From G965115915 sp965115915 (GTDB taxonomy: Bacteria; Pseudomonadota; Gammaproteobacteria; Eutrophobiales; Eutrophobiaceae): DNA of 64,000 bases. Below the pieces are notes generated by a model that was not told the DNA's origin, made no database searches, and was given only the letters and a program-made list of their open reading frames with translations. The position numbers and the translations under genes were made by a program. The DNA lies in NCBI GenBank assembly GCA_965115915.1, contig OZ220483.1, forward strand, positions 620,001 to 684,000, given 5' to 3'. Shown piece by piece: positions 27,615-35,631 of this stretch (positions within the stretch are counted from its first letter, which is position 1; each line of letters starts with the position of its first letter).

Positions 27615-28483
27615 GGAAGCCCCCGCAGCGTCGCTGACTGTCTTTGATAATGCCGTAGTAACTCGGTAAATTCGATAGTGTGGCAGTGATTGCCATGTTT
27701 CTTTGCACCGTTCAGCCAGATTCCGAGTTTTTGCAGTATGGCTTCACAGGCGGCCAGATAATCATCCTGGCAAAGTTCGGATTGCTGTAGACATTTGTGC
27801 AGGGCCATGATTCGAAACCTGTCCATGCCATAGAAGTGGCGCGACAATTGTCCTGCGTGTCCACCATATTTTACGACCAGCACGTCCGTTGCCAGGTGAA
27901 CCGGATAACGCGCAGTGACACGCAGCCACATGTCATAGTCTTCACAGACAGGCAGACGTTCATCAAATAGTCCGAGCTCATCAAATACCGTGCGATGGAT
28001 TATGACTGAAGAAGGTGATATGCAGCACAGTGGCAGGCAGTGCTGGAATATCCATCCACCGTGTCGAGCATGTTTCTTTTGCTGATTTAGCACTTGGCCA
28101 TTCCTTATCCATTGTTCGTTGCAGTGGACCAGACGTATATCCGGATACTGATGTATCAGTTCGAATTGCTGTTCCAGTTTTTCTGGTTGCCAAATATCAT
28201 CATCATCCAGAAACGCCAGCCAATGTGAACTGGAACGGTGGATGCCTTCATTGCGCGCATGGCTTATACCTTGATGAGAGGTACGGTAATACTGTATCTC
28301 CGGATACCGTGTCTTTATCAGCGCACGGGTTTTTTCGTTGGTACCGTCATCTATGACAATGACTTCGTTGGCAGCAAGAGTCTGTGCCAACACCGATTCT
28401 ATGGCTCTTGGCAGCATCGTTTCCCGGTCGCAGGTAGTGATAATGGCACTGTAGTGTTTGGTTTCCACTATTCCGGAACACAC
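27611..28483 (-). CDS. Family 2 glycosyltransferase
   Basis: 290-residue GT-A protein. The N-terminal strand SAIITTCDRETMLPRAIESV and VIVIDDGTNE form the nucleotide-sugar site. The metal-binding motif is DDDD at 93-96, and LPVCEDYDMWLRV is the catalytic-base region. No transmembrane segment. It lies between an SDR gene (10 bases) and the nucleosidase-like gene (4-base overlap), so it is an integral part of the operon. Donor and acceptor sugars are unknown. Confidence 0.87.
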   Translation of the reverse strand: MCSGIVETKHYSAIITTCDRETMLPRAIESVLAQTLAANEVIVIDDGTNEKTRALIKTRYPEIQYYRTSHQGISHARNEGIHRSSSHWLAFLDDDDIWQPEKLEQQFELIHQYPDIRLVHCNEQWIRNGQVLNQQKKHARHGGWIFQHCLPLCCISPSSVIIHRTVFDELGLFDERLPVCEDYDMWLRVTARYPVHLATDVLVVKYGGHAGQLSRHFYGMDRFRIMALHKCLQQSELCQDDYLAACEAILQKLGIWLNGAKKHGNHCHTIEFTELLRHYQRQSATLRGLP

Positions 28484-28493
28484 AGGTCAGATG

Positions 28494-29258
28494 CTAAATA
28501 TGCGAACCACCACTAATGTTTATTGTCGCTCCGCTAATGTATGAAGCGGCATCGGAAGCCAGGAACACTGCTGTTGCTGCCACATCCTGCGGTGTGCCAA
28601 AACGCTTTACCGGGATTTCTTCCAGTCGTGCACGATAATAGTTTTGTTTCATGTGGTCGCGTGCAAATCGAGTGTTTATCCAGCCAGGAGCCAGTACATT
28701 GACGCGCACATCACAGCTCTTTGCGAGCGAACAACTGAAACCGGTGATGCCAGCCTTTGCTGCCGAGAAGAGCTGAGCGTTGAGGCCTGCGAGCCCATGC
28801 ATCGCGTGTTCCCAGGACATGTTCAGAATTACCCCTTTCTCTCGCTGTGACTGCATGATTGGCAGTATCGTCCAGCAAGCCTGCATGGTGCCCGCAAGGT
28901 CGACGCTTAGCAGGTATTCCATTTTCCCATCACGTTCCAGTTTGGCTCCCTCACCTGTCAGTATGTCGGCACCAGCATTATTGACCAGGACATCAACCTG
29001 GCCGAGAAATTCCCGTGCTTTTTGCAATACCGTGCCAATCTGGATTTTATCTCCAAGATCCAGTTGTGCGATATCCACCATGACGCCGTGTTGACGCAGT
29101 TGTTCAGACAGTTCCTCAGTTTGTTTCTCTGCGCTGCGGTAGCTAAGGAACAGATTGGCGCCGTGTGCTGCGAATGCCTGTGCAATAGCTGTTCCAATGC
29201 CACTGCTTGCCCCGGTGATTATGGCATGTTTACCTGCGAGTGCCTGCATGGTACGCAT
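28494..29258 (-). CDS. Short-chain dehydrogenase/reductase family protein with altered catalytic Tyr
   Basis: 254 residues from the ATG at 29258 (an alternative ATG is at 29249). The Rossmann signature TGASSGIG is at 15-22 and NNAG at 93-96. The catalytic region reads LNMSWEHAMHG ... LFSAAKAG: the Lys (K168) is present, but Phe164 occupies the position of the usual Tyr. It ends in ISGATINISGGSHI, an NAD(P)-dependent SDR tail. It follows nusB by seven bases and is probably co-transcribed. Reductase activity is uncertain. Confidence 0.85.
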   Translation of the reverse strand: MRTMQALAGKHAIITGASSGIGTAIAQAFAAHGANLFLSYRSAEKQTEELSEQLRQHGVMVDIAQLDLGDKIQIGTVLQKAREFLGQVDVLVNNAGADILTGEGAKLERDGKMEYLLSVDLAGTMQACWTILPIMQSQREKGVILNMSWEHAMHGLAGLNAQLFSAAKAGITGFSCSLAKSCDVRVNVLAPGWINTRFARDHMKQNYYRARLEEIPVKRFGTPQDVAATAVFLASDAASYISGATINISGGSHI

Positions 29259-29265
29259 GGTTTGA

Positions 29266-29715
29266 TTACGGTTCGCTCTCGGTTGTTTGTCTGCCGCGTT
29301 CCTGAGCTGCAACGATGTCAAGCAGGCGGTTGATATATTTATAGGACTGCTTTCCACCAAACATGTGTGCCAGGTTCACAGCGTCATTGATAATGACGCG
29401 CCAAGGCACTTCAGAGTGGCAACACAATTCGTAGCATCCAAGTTGCAGTATTGACAGCTCTATCGGGTCGAGTTCCTTCAACGGTCGGTCCAGGTGTTTT
29501 TCGAAACAGGCATTCAGTTTTTTCCGGGCATCAATTGTGCCGAGTACCAGGCTGCGGAAATAGTCTTTGTCCATACCTTTGCAACGTTCCGAGTCAGACA
29601 GATACTCGGCTATGACTGTATTCGGATCACGTTCATTCAGATGAAAAGAATAGAGTACCTGCATCGCGTTGCGGCGAGACTTGACCCGGGCTCGGAAAGA
29701 TATTTTTTCAGACAT
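29266..29715 (-). CDS. nusB: Transcription antitermination factor NusB
   Basis: All-helical RNA-binding protein that with NusE binds boxA in rRNA operons. 149 residues: RVKSRRNAMQVLYSFHLN at the start, LKELDPIELSILQLGCYEL in the middle, and VIINDAVNLAHMFGGKQSYKYINRLLD. It overlaps the end of ribH by eight bases. The usual downstream genes thiL and pgpA are replaced here by an SDR gene. Confidence 0.95.
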   Translation of the reverse strand: MSEKISFRARVKSRRNAMQVLYSFHLNERDPNTVIAEYLSDSERCKGMDKDYFRSLVLGTIDARKKLNACFEKHLDRPLKELDPIELSILQLGCYELCCHSEVPWRVIINDAVNLAHMFGGKQSYKYINRLLDIVAAQERGRQTTESEP

Positions 29716-30211
29716 CTGTAACAGGCTTTGTTTCGCCTATCTGACGCATAAGGGAAATCATTTCCAACGCCGACTGCGCAGCTTCTGTTCCTTTGTTGTT
29801 TTCTCCCGGTTCAGTGCGAGCCAGTGCCTGTTCCGGGGTGTCGGTAGTGAGAACGCCGAATATCACCGGTATCATGCTGTGCAGGCTTAGCTGGGCGATT
29901 CCGTGGCTGCACTCTCTGCACACATGTTCAAAATGTGCGGTTTCACCTCGAATGATTGCCCCCAGTGCGATTACCGCGTCCAGGTTGTGGCTACTGACAA
30001 GTTGTTTCGTTGCCAGAGGGATTTCAAAGGAGCCAGGTACATTTACCACCCAGATGTTTTCAGATGGCACGCCAGCACTTGCCAGTTCTTCCAGGCAAGA
30101 ATCCAGCAAGCGTTGGGTAATTCTCGCATTAAAACGACTATTCACGATGCCGATTCTGCATGGTAGATCGAATGCTTCCAGGTGAGACTCGAATTTTCTG
30201 TACCCGCTCAT
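29708..30211 (-). CDS. ribH: 6,7-dimethyl-8-ribityllumazine synthase
   Basis: Penultimate step of riboflavin synthesis, joining the ribityl-pyrimidine with dihydroxybutanone phosphate. 167 residues: IGIVNSRFNARITQRLLDS, VNVPGSFEIPLATKQL, ALGAIIRGETAHFEHVC (with the catalytic His), and VIFGVLTTDTPEQALART. It lies 12 bases after ribBA and overlaps nusB. Confidence 0.96.
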   Translation of the reverse strand: MSGYRKFESHLEAFDLPCRIGIVNSRFNARITQRLLDSCLEELASAGVPSENIWVVNVPGSFEIPLATKQLVSSHNLDAVIALGAIIRGETAHFEHVCRECSHGIAQLSLHSMIPVIFGVLTTDTPEQALARTEPGENNKGTEAAQSALEMISLMRQIGETKPVTDV

Positions 30212-30223
30212 GGACGATCTCCT

Positions 30224-31327
30224 TCAATCGGTGTATTCCACCACTTCCAGTCCAAAACCGGACAAGGCATGGATGCGCTTTGGTGTGCTGAGCACACGCA
30301 TCTTTCTGATTCCGATATCAGACAGGATATGGGCTCCCAGCCCGATACTGCGCAGATCCTTTATATCATCGGAGGCCTTGGATGGTGAGTGGATCAGGGT
30401 TTTACAGTGTCGCAATTCACCAAGCAAAGACGAGCGATCGTACTGATTGCACAGATATACAATCACGCCGTTTTCTTCACGCGCAAAACGTTTCAACACA
30501 TCACCCATAGACCAGCGTTGGATTGCTTTATCCAGACTGATCAGTTCATTGATCGGATTCTGGAGTTGTACCCGGACCAAGGTCGGTTGCTCGGCCTTTA
30601 TTGTGCCCTTGACCAGGGCGAAATGCAGGTCCTGTTTCATAACATCCTGGTAGATGTAGGTGGTGAATTCCCCGTATTCCGTGTATAGAGTAAATTCTTC
30701 CAGGCGTTCTATGTTTTTTTCGTTTGCGATGCGGTAGCGGATCAGGTCCGCGATGGTGCCGATCTTGAGTTCATGCTGTTTTGCGAAAGTTTCAAGGTCG
30801 GCACGCCGTGCCATGCTGCCATCATCATTGAGTATTTCCACTATCACTGCGGCAGGAATCAGCCCGGCAAGCCGACTCAGATCACAGCCTGCTTCAGTAT
30901 GTCCGGCACGTGACAGCACCCCTCCATCCCGTGCCATTAGTGGAAACACATGTCCGGGCTGTAGCAGGTCGGAAGATTTGCAGTCGGTGGCAATTGCCGT
31001 CTGTATGGTTACACAGCGGTCAGCCGCTGATATCCCGGTGGTGACACCATGTGCGGCCTCTATCGACACCGTGAAATTGGTGCTGTGACGATCATGACTA
31101 TCAGGGCTCATTAGTGGCAGATTGAGACGTCGGCAGTGTTCCCGGGTCAGTGTCAGACAGATCAGACCTCGTCCATAGCGAGCCATGAAATTGATATCCT
31201 GAGGACGGATGTGGCTCGCGCCCATGACCAGATCTCCCTCATTTTCCCTGTCTTCATCATCCATCAGAATCACCATTCGTCCTTCGCGGATATCAGTGAT
31301 AAGCTCTTCAGTGTCATTCAGACGCAT
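30224..31327 (-). CDS. ribBA: 3,4-dihydroxy-2-butanone 4-phosphate synthase with degenerate GTP cyclohydrolase II domain
   Basis: The N-terminal half (1-200) is a complete RibB, making the four-carbon riboflavin precursor from ribulose-5-phosphate: DDEDRENEGDL at 23-33, and RAGHTEAGCDLSRLAGL. The C-terminal half (about 205-367) follows the RibA fold but lacks the zinc-binding Cys motif (normally H-x-E-C-x-T-G-D ... C-D-C). In its place is VRVQLQNPINELISLDKAI. It therefore probably cannot act on GTP, and a separate ribA should exist elsewhere. RibB fused to an inactive RibA-like domain occurs in other gammaproteobacteria. Confidence 0.9.
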   Translation of the reverse strand: MRLNDTEELITDIREGRMVILMDDEDRENEGDLVMGASHIRPQDINFMARYGRGLICLTLTREHCRRLNLPLMSPDSHDRHSTNFTVSIEAAHGVTTGISAADRCVTIQTAIATDCKSSDLLQPGHVFPLMARDGGVLSRAGHTEAGCDLSRLAGLIPAAVIVEILNDDGSMARRADLETFAKQHELKIGTIADLIRYRIANEKNIERLEEFTLYTEYGEFTTYIYQDVMKQDLHFALVKGTIKAEQPTLVRVQLQNPINELISLDKAIQRWSMGDVLKRFAREENGVIVYLCNQYDRSSLLGELRHCKTLIHSPSKASDDIKDLRSIGLGAHILSDIGIRKMRVLSTPKRIHALSGFGLEVVEYTD

Positions 31328-31350
31328 AGGGTTTTCTCATTTGTGGGTGT

Positions 31351-31953
31351 TCAGGACATCGGCTGTGGCCGCCGCAGCGTTTCTATGTATTTTGCAATCA
31401 GGTCAACTTCCATGTTTACCAGATCGCCCGGCTGATACTGTGAAAACAGGGTGTGGCGCAGGGTGTATGGGAGGATGTTGACGTCAAAGCCATCCGGTAG
31501 CAGTGTGTTTACAGTCAGGCTAACCCCATCGATACAGATGGAGCCTTTTTTCGCAACATAGCGTCTGAGTTCTGCAGGCAGTTGAATGGTAACACGGGTA
31601 GACTGGCCGTCCTGTTTGATGTCGATAATCTTGCCAGCGGCATCGATATGTCCACTGACCAGATGTCCATTCAGGCGTTCTCCGAGCAGCAGGGCGCGTT
31701 CCAGATTGACTCGGTCTCCTTGACGGATATTGGAAAACGTGGTGCAGGCGAGTGTTTCAGCAGAGACATCGGTTTCCCATTGGCCATCTTCGAGGATATT
31801 GGACACAGTCAGGCAGACACCGTTTACAGCGACGCTGTCTCCGGCTGACAATCCTCGCAGTGTTTCATCTGCTTGTATGATCATGCTGCGATCGTATCCT
31901 CGGATATTCACAGAGTTGACTGTACCGCAGATCTCGACGATGCCGCTGAACAT
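31351..31953 (-). CDS. ribE: Riboflavin synthase, alpha chain
   Basis: Dismutates two lumazines to riboflavin. 200 residues in two homologous barrels: MFSGIVE at the N-terminus, GDSVAVNGVCLTV in the first barrel and KGSICIDGVSLTVN in the second, with HLVSGHID between them. Its ATG overlaps the ribD stop by one base (TGATG), an indicator of coupling. Confidence 0.96.
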   Translation of the reverse strand: MFSGIVEICGTVNSVNIRGYDRSMIIQADETLRGLSAGDSVAVNGVCLTVSNILEDGQWETDVSAETLACTTFSNIRQGDRVNLERALLLGERLNGHLVSGHIDAAGKIIDIKQDGQSTRVTIQLPAELRRYVAKKGSICIDGVSLTVNTLLPDGFDVNILPYTLRHTLFSQYQPGDLVNMEVDLIAKYIETLRRPQPMS

Positions 31954-33062
31954 CAAACATCCCCAGTGTGAACCGTTTCTGCGCTAATGCGCAAATCATT
32001 CCCTATATGGCGGACATCGGTGATCTGCAGGTGTGGACAGTGTTCCAGTTCCAGTATTTCCCTGAGCCGAAACATGGGTTGAGCTTTGTCTCCAAGTAGA
32101 CACGAGGACATATAGATCACGAGTTCGTCAACCAGATTGGCATCGATAAAGGCGCCACACAGTGTCCCTCCAGCCTCTACCAGCACTGTATTGATCTGTT
32201 CCTCTACGGCCAGATGTCGCAGACAGGCGTTCAGATCGACATGTCCGTTTGCATCTTCGGGAAGTTGGCAGATACGGGAACCAGCAGCAGTCAGTTGTTG
32301 TATTTTTTCAGCATTGTCCGAGCAAGTGCAGATCAGACAGCTTTTCCCGCTTAGTATCCGGGCATTGGTCGGTGTTCGCAGCTTGCTATCCAGTATCACG
32401 GGCAGTGGTGAATTGACAGGATGCTCAATTTCCCGTACTGTCAGTTCGGGATCATCGTAGAGTATGGTGTTTACTCCAGTAATGATGGCCGAATGTGCAG
32501 CACGTAGCCGGTGACCATCGTGGCGTGCCGACGCACTGGTGATCCATTGGCTTCGTCCATTGGAAAGTGCCATCCTTCCATCCAGGCTGGTTGCCAGTTT
32601 GGCACACAGCCAGGGGCGTTTTCTTTCCATGCGACTGATGAAGCCACGATTGAGTTTCCGTGCCGGCGCCGACAACAGTCCACAGGAAGTATTGATCCCC
32701 GCCTGTTCCAGTTGTTCCAGGCCACGGCCTGCAACGGCTGGATTGGGATCGTGCATTCCGGCATGTACCTGACAGACCCCTGCTTCAATCAGGGCATCCG
32801 TGCAGGGTGGGGTGCGTCCCTGATGGGAACAGGGTTCCAGGTTCACGTAGCAGGTGCTGCCTCGGGCATCATCAACTTGTGACAGGGCATGGATCTCGGC
32901 ATGGGCTTCGCCGGCCCACATGTGCCAACCACAGCCAAGGATAGTGCCATTTCGTGCCAATACACAGCCTACACGCGGGTTTGGATCGGAGGTATAGAGT
33001 CCTTTAGTCGCCAGAGACAAGGCTTGGCCCATCAGGGAAAAATCGCTGGCGGTCCAATTCAA
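31953..33062 (-). CDS. ribD: Bifunctional pyrimidine deaminase/reductase
   Basis: Deaminates and reduces the ribosylaminopyrimidine intermediate of riboflavin synthesis. The deaminase domain (1-145) has the zinc site H54-A-E56 with C78 (EPCSH) and C87 (PPC). The reductase domain (about 150-369) has AKLATSLDGRMA, ITGVNTILYDDPELTVR and VEAGGTLCGAF. Length is 369. It overlaps nrdR by four bases (ATGA), leaving no room for an FMN riboswitch. Confidence 0.96.
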   Translation of the reverse strand: MNWTASDFSLMGQALSLATKGLYTSDPNPRVGCVLARNGTILGCGWHMWAGEAHAEIHALSQVDDARGSTCYVNLEPCSHQGRTPPCTDALIEAGVCQVHAGMHDPNPAVAGRGLEQLEQAGINTSCGLLSAPARKLNRGFISRMERKRPWLCAKLATSLDGRMALSNGRSQWITSASARHDGHRLRAAHSAIITGVNTILYDDPELTVREIEHPVNSPLPVILDSKLRTPTNARILSGKSCLICTCSDNAEKIQQLTAAGSRICQLPEDANGHVDLNACLRHLAVEEQINTVLVEAGGTLCGAFIDANLVDELVIYMSSCLLGDKAQPMFRLREILELEHCPHLQITDVRHIGNDLRISAETVHTGDV

Positions 33063-33586
33063 TCCCCGTCACCACTGTCAGCTTTGTTGTCGTAAAACAG
33101 ATCTTTTTGTGTACTGTCGGCTCTACCCGGCGGCAATTCACGCAGCAGGGCCTGAGCCTCGTTCAAAAACGATTGAATATCGCCAAACCCTCGATAGATA
33201 GAGGCATAGCGGATATATGCGACATCGTCGATGCTACGCAGTTGTTGCATGACCAGTTCTCCAAGATCTTGAGAACTGATCTCACGTTTTCCACGACTGC
33301 GAAGCTGCAGGCAGATATCACTGACTGCCTGATCGATCATTGTGGTATCGATTGGACGTTTTTGAATTGACAGCTCGATGCCCAGCCGGAGCTTGTTTTC
33401 GTCAAATGGCTCTCGGCGCTGGTCGGATTTGACGATTTTCGGAAGATTCAGATTTGGTTTTTCATAGGAGGTGAAGCGTCTTTTGCACTGCTTGCATACA
33501 CGTCTGCGCCGTACCTGTTTGCCACTATCAAACTGACGCGAGTCAATGACGTGGGTGTCCGATGCTGTGCAAAAAGGACAGCGCAT
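33059..33586 (-). CDS. nrdR: Transcriptional repressor NrdR
   Basis: Nucleotide-sensing repressor of ribonucleotide reductase genes. The zinc ribbon has C3, C6, C31 and C34 with the RRRRVCKQCKRRFTSYE segment. The ATP-cone (about 46-136) contains VKSDQRREPFDENKLRLGI and a VAYIRYASIYRGF motif. The 175-residue protein has a slightly longer, acidic C-terminal tail than the E. coli form (149). It is 13 bases after glyA and overlaps ribD. Confidence 0.96.
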   Translation of the reverse strand: MRCPFCTASDTHVIDSRQFDSGKQVRRRRVCKQCKRRFTSYEKPNLNLPKIVKSDQRREPFDENKLRLGIELSIQKRPIDTTMIDQAVSDICLQLRSRGKREISSQDLGELVMQQLRSIDDVAYIRYASIYRGFGDIQSFLNEAQALLRELPPGRADSTQKDLFYDNKADSGDGD

Positions 33587-33599
33587 CCCTTGGTGACAG

Positions 33600-34856
33600 T
33601 CAGGTCTGATACAGAGGCTTGCTCTTGCACAGTGCTACCACATCGTTTTTCACCTGACCAGTGACAGACTCGTCTCCCATGTTTTCCATGATATCGCAGA
33701 TCCAGTTTGCTACACGGTGACAATCGTCGGAGTTGAAATTACGGGTGGTTATGGAAGGAGTGCCGATGCGAATACCGCTTGTGACAAAGGGCGATTGGGG
33801 ATCGTTGGGGACGGAATTTTTATTGGTTGTGATATTTGCTTGGCCGAGTGCGGCTTCTACGTCTTTACCTGTGAGCCCTTTGCGACTCATATCAACCAGA
33901 AACAGATGATTGTCTGTGCCGCCGGAGACAATATCCAGACCACGTTCTATAAAGGCGGTAGCCATGACACGGGCATTTGTCTTGATTCGTTTGACATAGT
34001 CCTTGAAATCGTCCCCCATCGCTTCTTTGAAGGCCACTGCCTTGGCAGCAATGGTATGCATGTGTGGCCCGCCTTGATAGGCGGGGAAAACCATGAAATT
34101 GATTTTCTTCTCCAGTTCCGGATTGGCCTTGCCCATGATGAGACCGGAACGCGGGCCGCGTAGCGTCTTGTGCGTGGTGGTGGTGGTGATATCCGCTATC
34201 CGGACTGGACTTGGGTGTTCTCCAGTCGCTACCAGCCCGGCAATATGGGCAATGTCTGCCATCAGCAGTGCCCCGACACTATCGCTAATGTCGCGGAAAC
34301 GTTGCCAGTCGACGATTCTGGAGTAGGCAGAATAGCCAGTTATGATCAACTGTGGTCTATGTTGTTGCGCCAGTTTTTCTACACCATCGTAGTCTATCTC
34401 ACCGGTCTCCGTGTTCAAACCATACTGTACAGCCTTGTAGATGCGGCCGGACAGGTTTACGCTGGCGCCGTGGGTCAGGTGTCCGCCGTGTGCCAGGCTC
34501 ATACCCATCAGGGTGTCGCCAGGGTTCATTACTGCATGATAGACCGCACCATTGGCCTGGGAGCCGGAATGTGGTTGCACATTGACCCAGTCAGCGCCAA
34601 ACAAGGTCTTTGCCCGTTCGATAGCCAGTCGTTCAACCACATCCACATGTTCACAGCCGCCATAGTAGCGTTTCCCCGGATAACCCTCGGCATATTTATT
34701 AGTGAGTACCGAGCCTTGGCACTCCAGTACGCGAGGGCTGGTCATATTTTCCGAGGCGATCAGTTCTATATGCTCTTCCTGCCGGATGCGTTCCGCTTCC
34801 ATGGCCTGAAAAAGTTCCTCGTCAAAGCCGCTGACTCTCATATCCTTCGCGAACAT
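33600..34856 (-). CDS. glyA: Serine hydroxymethyltransferase
   Basis: PLP enzyme interconverting serine and glycine with tetrahydrofolate. The ATG at 34856 has a GGAG site eight bases upstream and gives 418 residues, the family length. Typical segments: EEHIELIASENMTSPRVLE, NKYAEGYPGKRYYGGCE, and the PLP lysine region TTTTHKTLRGPRSG. It is the first gene of an eleven-gene same-strand run. The glyA-nrdR-rib order is common in gammaproteobacteria. Confidence 0.97.
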   Translation of the reverse strand: MFAKDMRVSGFDEELFQAMEAERIRQEEHIELIASENMTSPRVLECQGSVLTNKYAEGYPGKRYYGGCEHVDVVERLAIERAKTLFGADWVNVQPHSGSQANGAVYHAVMNPGDTLMGMSLAHGGHLTHGASVNLSGRIYKAVQYGLNTETGEIDYDGVEKLAQQHRPQLIITGYSAYSRIVDWQRFRDISDSVGALLMADIAHIAGLVATGEHPSPVRIADITTTTTHKTLRGPRSGLIMGKANPELEKKINFMVFPAYQGGPHMHTIAAKAVAFKEAMGDDFKDYVKRIKTNARVMATAFIERGLDIVSGGTDNHLFLVDMSRKGLTGKDVEAALGQANITTNKNSVPNDPQSPFVTSGIRIGTPSITTRNFNSDDCHRVANWICDIMENMGDESVTGQVKNDVVALCKSKPLYQT

Positions 34857-34889
34857 TGGTAAAACTCCGAATCTGTCTGTTACAGGGAA

Positions 34890-34906
34890 AAGCGGCAAAT
34901 CCGCTT
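34890..34906 (-). terminator. Hairpin followed by T-run between rfbC and glyA
   Basis: On the minus strand AAGCGG-ATTTG-CCGCTT is followed by two further Ts. A second hairpin, GCCGCC-ACA-GGCGGC (34914-34928), lies just upstream of it. They could end rfb-operon transcription or act as a leader structure for glyA. The stem is short (6 bp) and the T-run modest, so the role is uncertain. Confidence 0.35.
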
Positions 34907-35002
34907 GATTATGGCCGCCTGTGGCGGCTCCATTGTGAGCGTTCGTGCTTAGGATAACAGAAATATCCGGTCGTCGCATCAGCTATGGGCAAGTACCGGG
35001 TT

Positions 35003-35566
35003 TCAGCTAAAGACTTCGGCTAGAGCAAGGCTTTTCCCATTCCGGTCTTTTTCTGAAAGTTGCGGCGGGTTTCCATTCAGAGGCCACTCGATGCCCAATT
35101 CGGGGTCGTCCCAGGCAATGCAGCGTTCCCGTTCCCGATCATAATATGCGGTGGTTTTGTAGTGCACGCTGGCGCTGGCACTCAGTGTCAGGAAACCGTG
35201 CGCAAACCCGGGTGGTATCCATAGTTGAAGGCGGTTGCGTGCGCTGAGTTTCTTCCCCACCCAGTGCCCAAAGTGCGGCGACTGCCTTCTGATGTCGACC
35301 GCAACATCGAAGATTGTGCCACGCACAACCCAGACCAGCTTTCCCTGTGCACTGGGATGGAGTTGATAATGCAGGCCGCGCAGTACATTGCGATGGCTGT
35401 GACTGTGGTTATCCTGTATGAAATCGGTTTTTACGCCAGTACACCGGGCAAACAGTTCGTGATTGAATTGTTCGCTGAACCAGCCACGGGAATCAGCGAA
35501 TACGGTCGGTTGAAGAACCAGCACACCATCAAGCGACGTGGTTGTTGTTTTCAACATATCGCTCAA
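35003..35566 (-). CDS. rfbC: dTDP-4-dehydrorhamnose 3,5-epimerase
   Basis: Third step of dTDP-L-rhamnose synthesis. 187 residues of the cupin RmlC family. The active-site region is QDNHSHSHRNVLRGLHYQ; VVRGTIFDVAVDIRRQSPHFG and IPPGFAHGFLTLS follow. It is the last gene of the rfbBDAC cluster; 65 bases separate it from rfbA. The product sugar normally goes into O-antigen or another surface glycan. No rhamnosyltransferase is adjacent. Confidence 0.95.
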   Translation of the reverse strand: MSDMLKTTTTSLDGVLVLQPTVFADSRGWFSEQFNHELFARCTGVKTDFIQDNHSHSHRNVLRGLHYQLHPSAQGKLVWVVRGTIFDVAVDIRRQSPHFGHWVGKKLSARNRLQLWIPPGFAHGFLTLSASASVHYKTTAYYDRERERCIAWDDPELGIEWPLNGNPPQLSEKDRNGKSLALAEVFS

Positions 35567-35631
35567 GATTGGGTGGCCATCACAGGATCATCAGGCATTG
35601 GTGACCGGTGTTTTATCTTATTCATGTTGTT

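Noticed and set aside
31328..33062. FMN riboswitch ahead of riboflavin genes
   Set aside because: ribD overlaps nrdR, ribE overlaps ribD, and only 23 bases precede ribBA, so there is no space for the aptamer.
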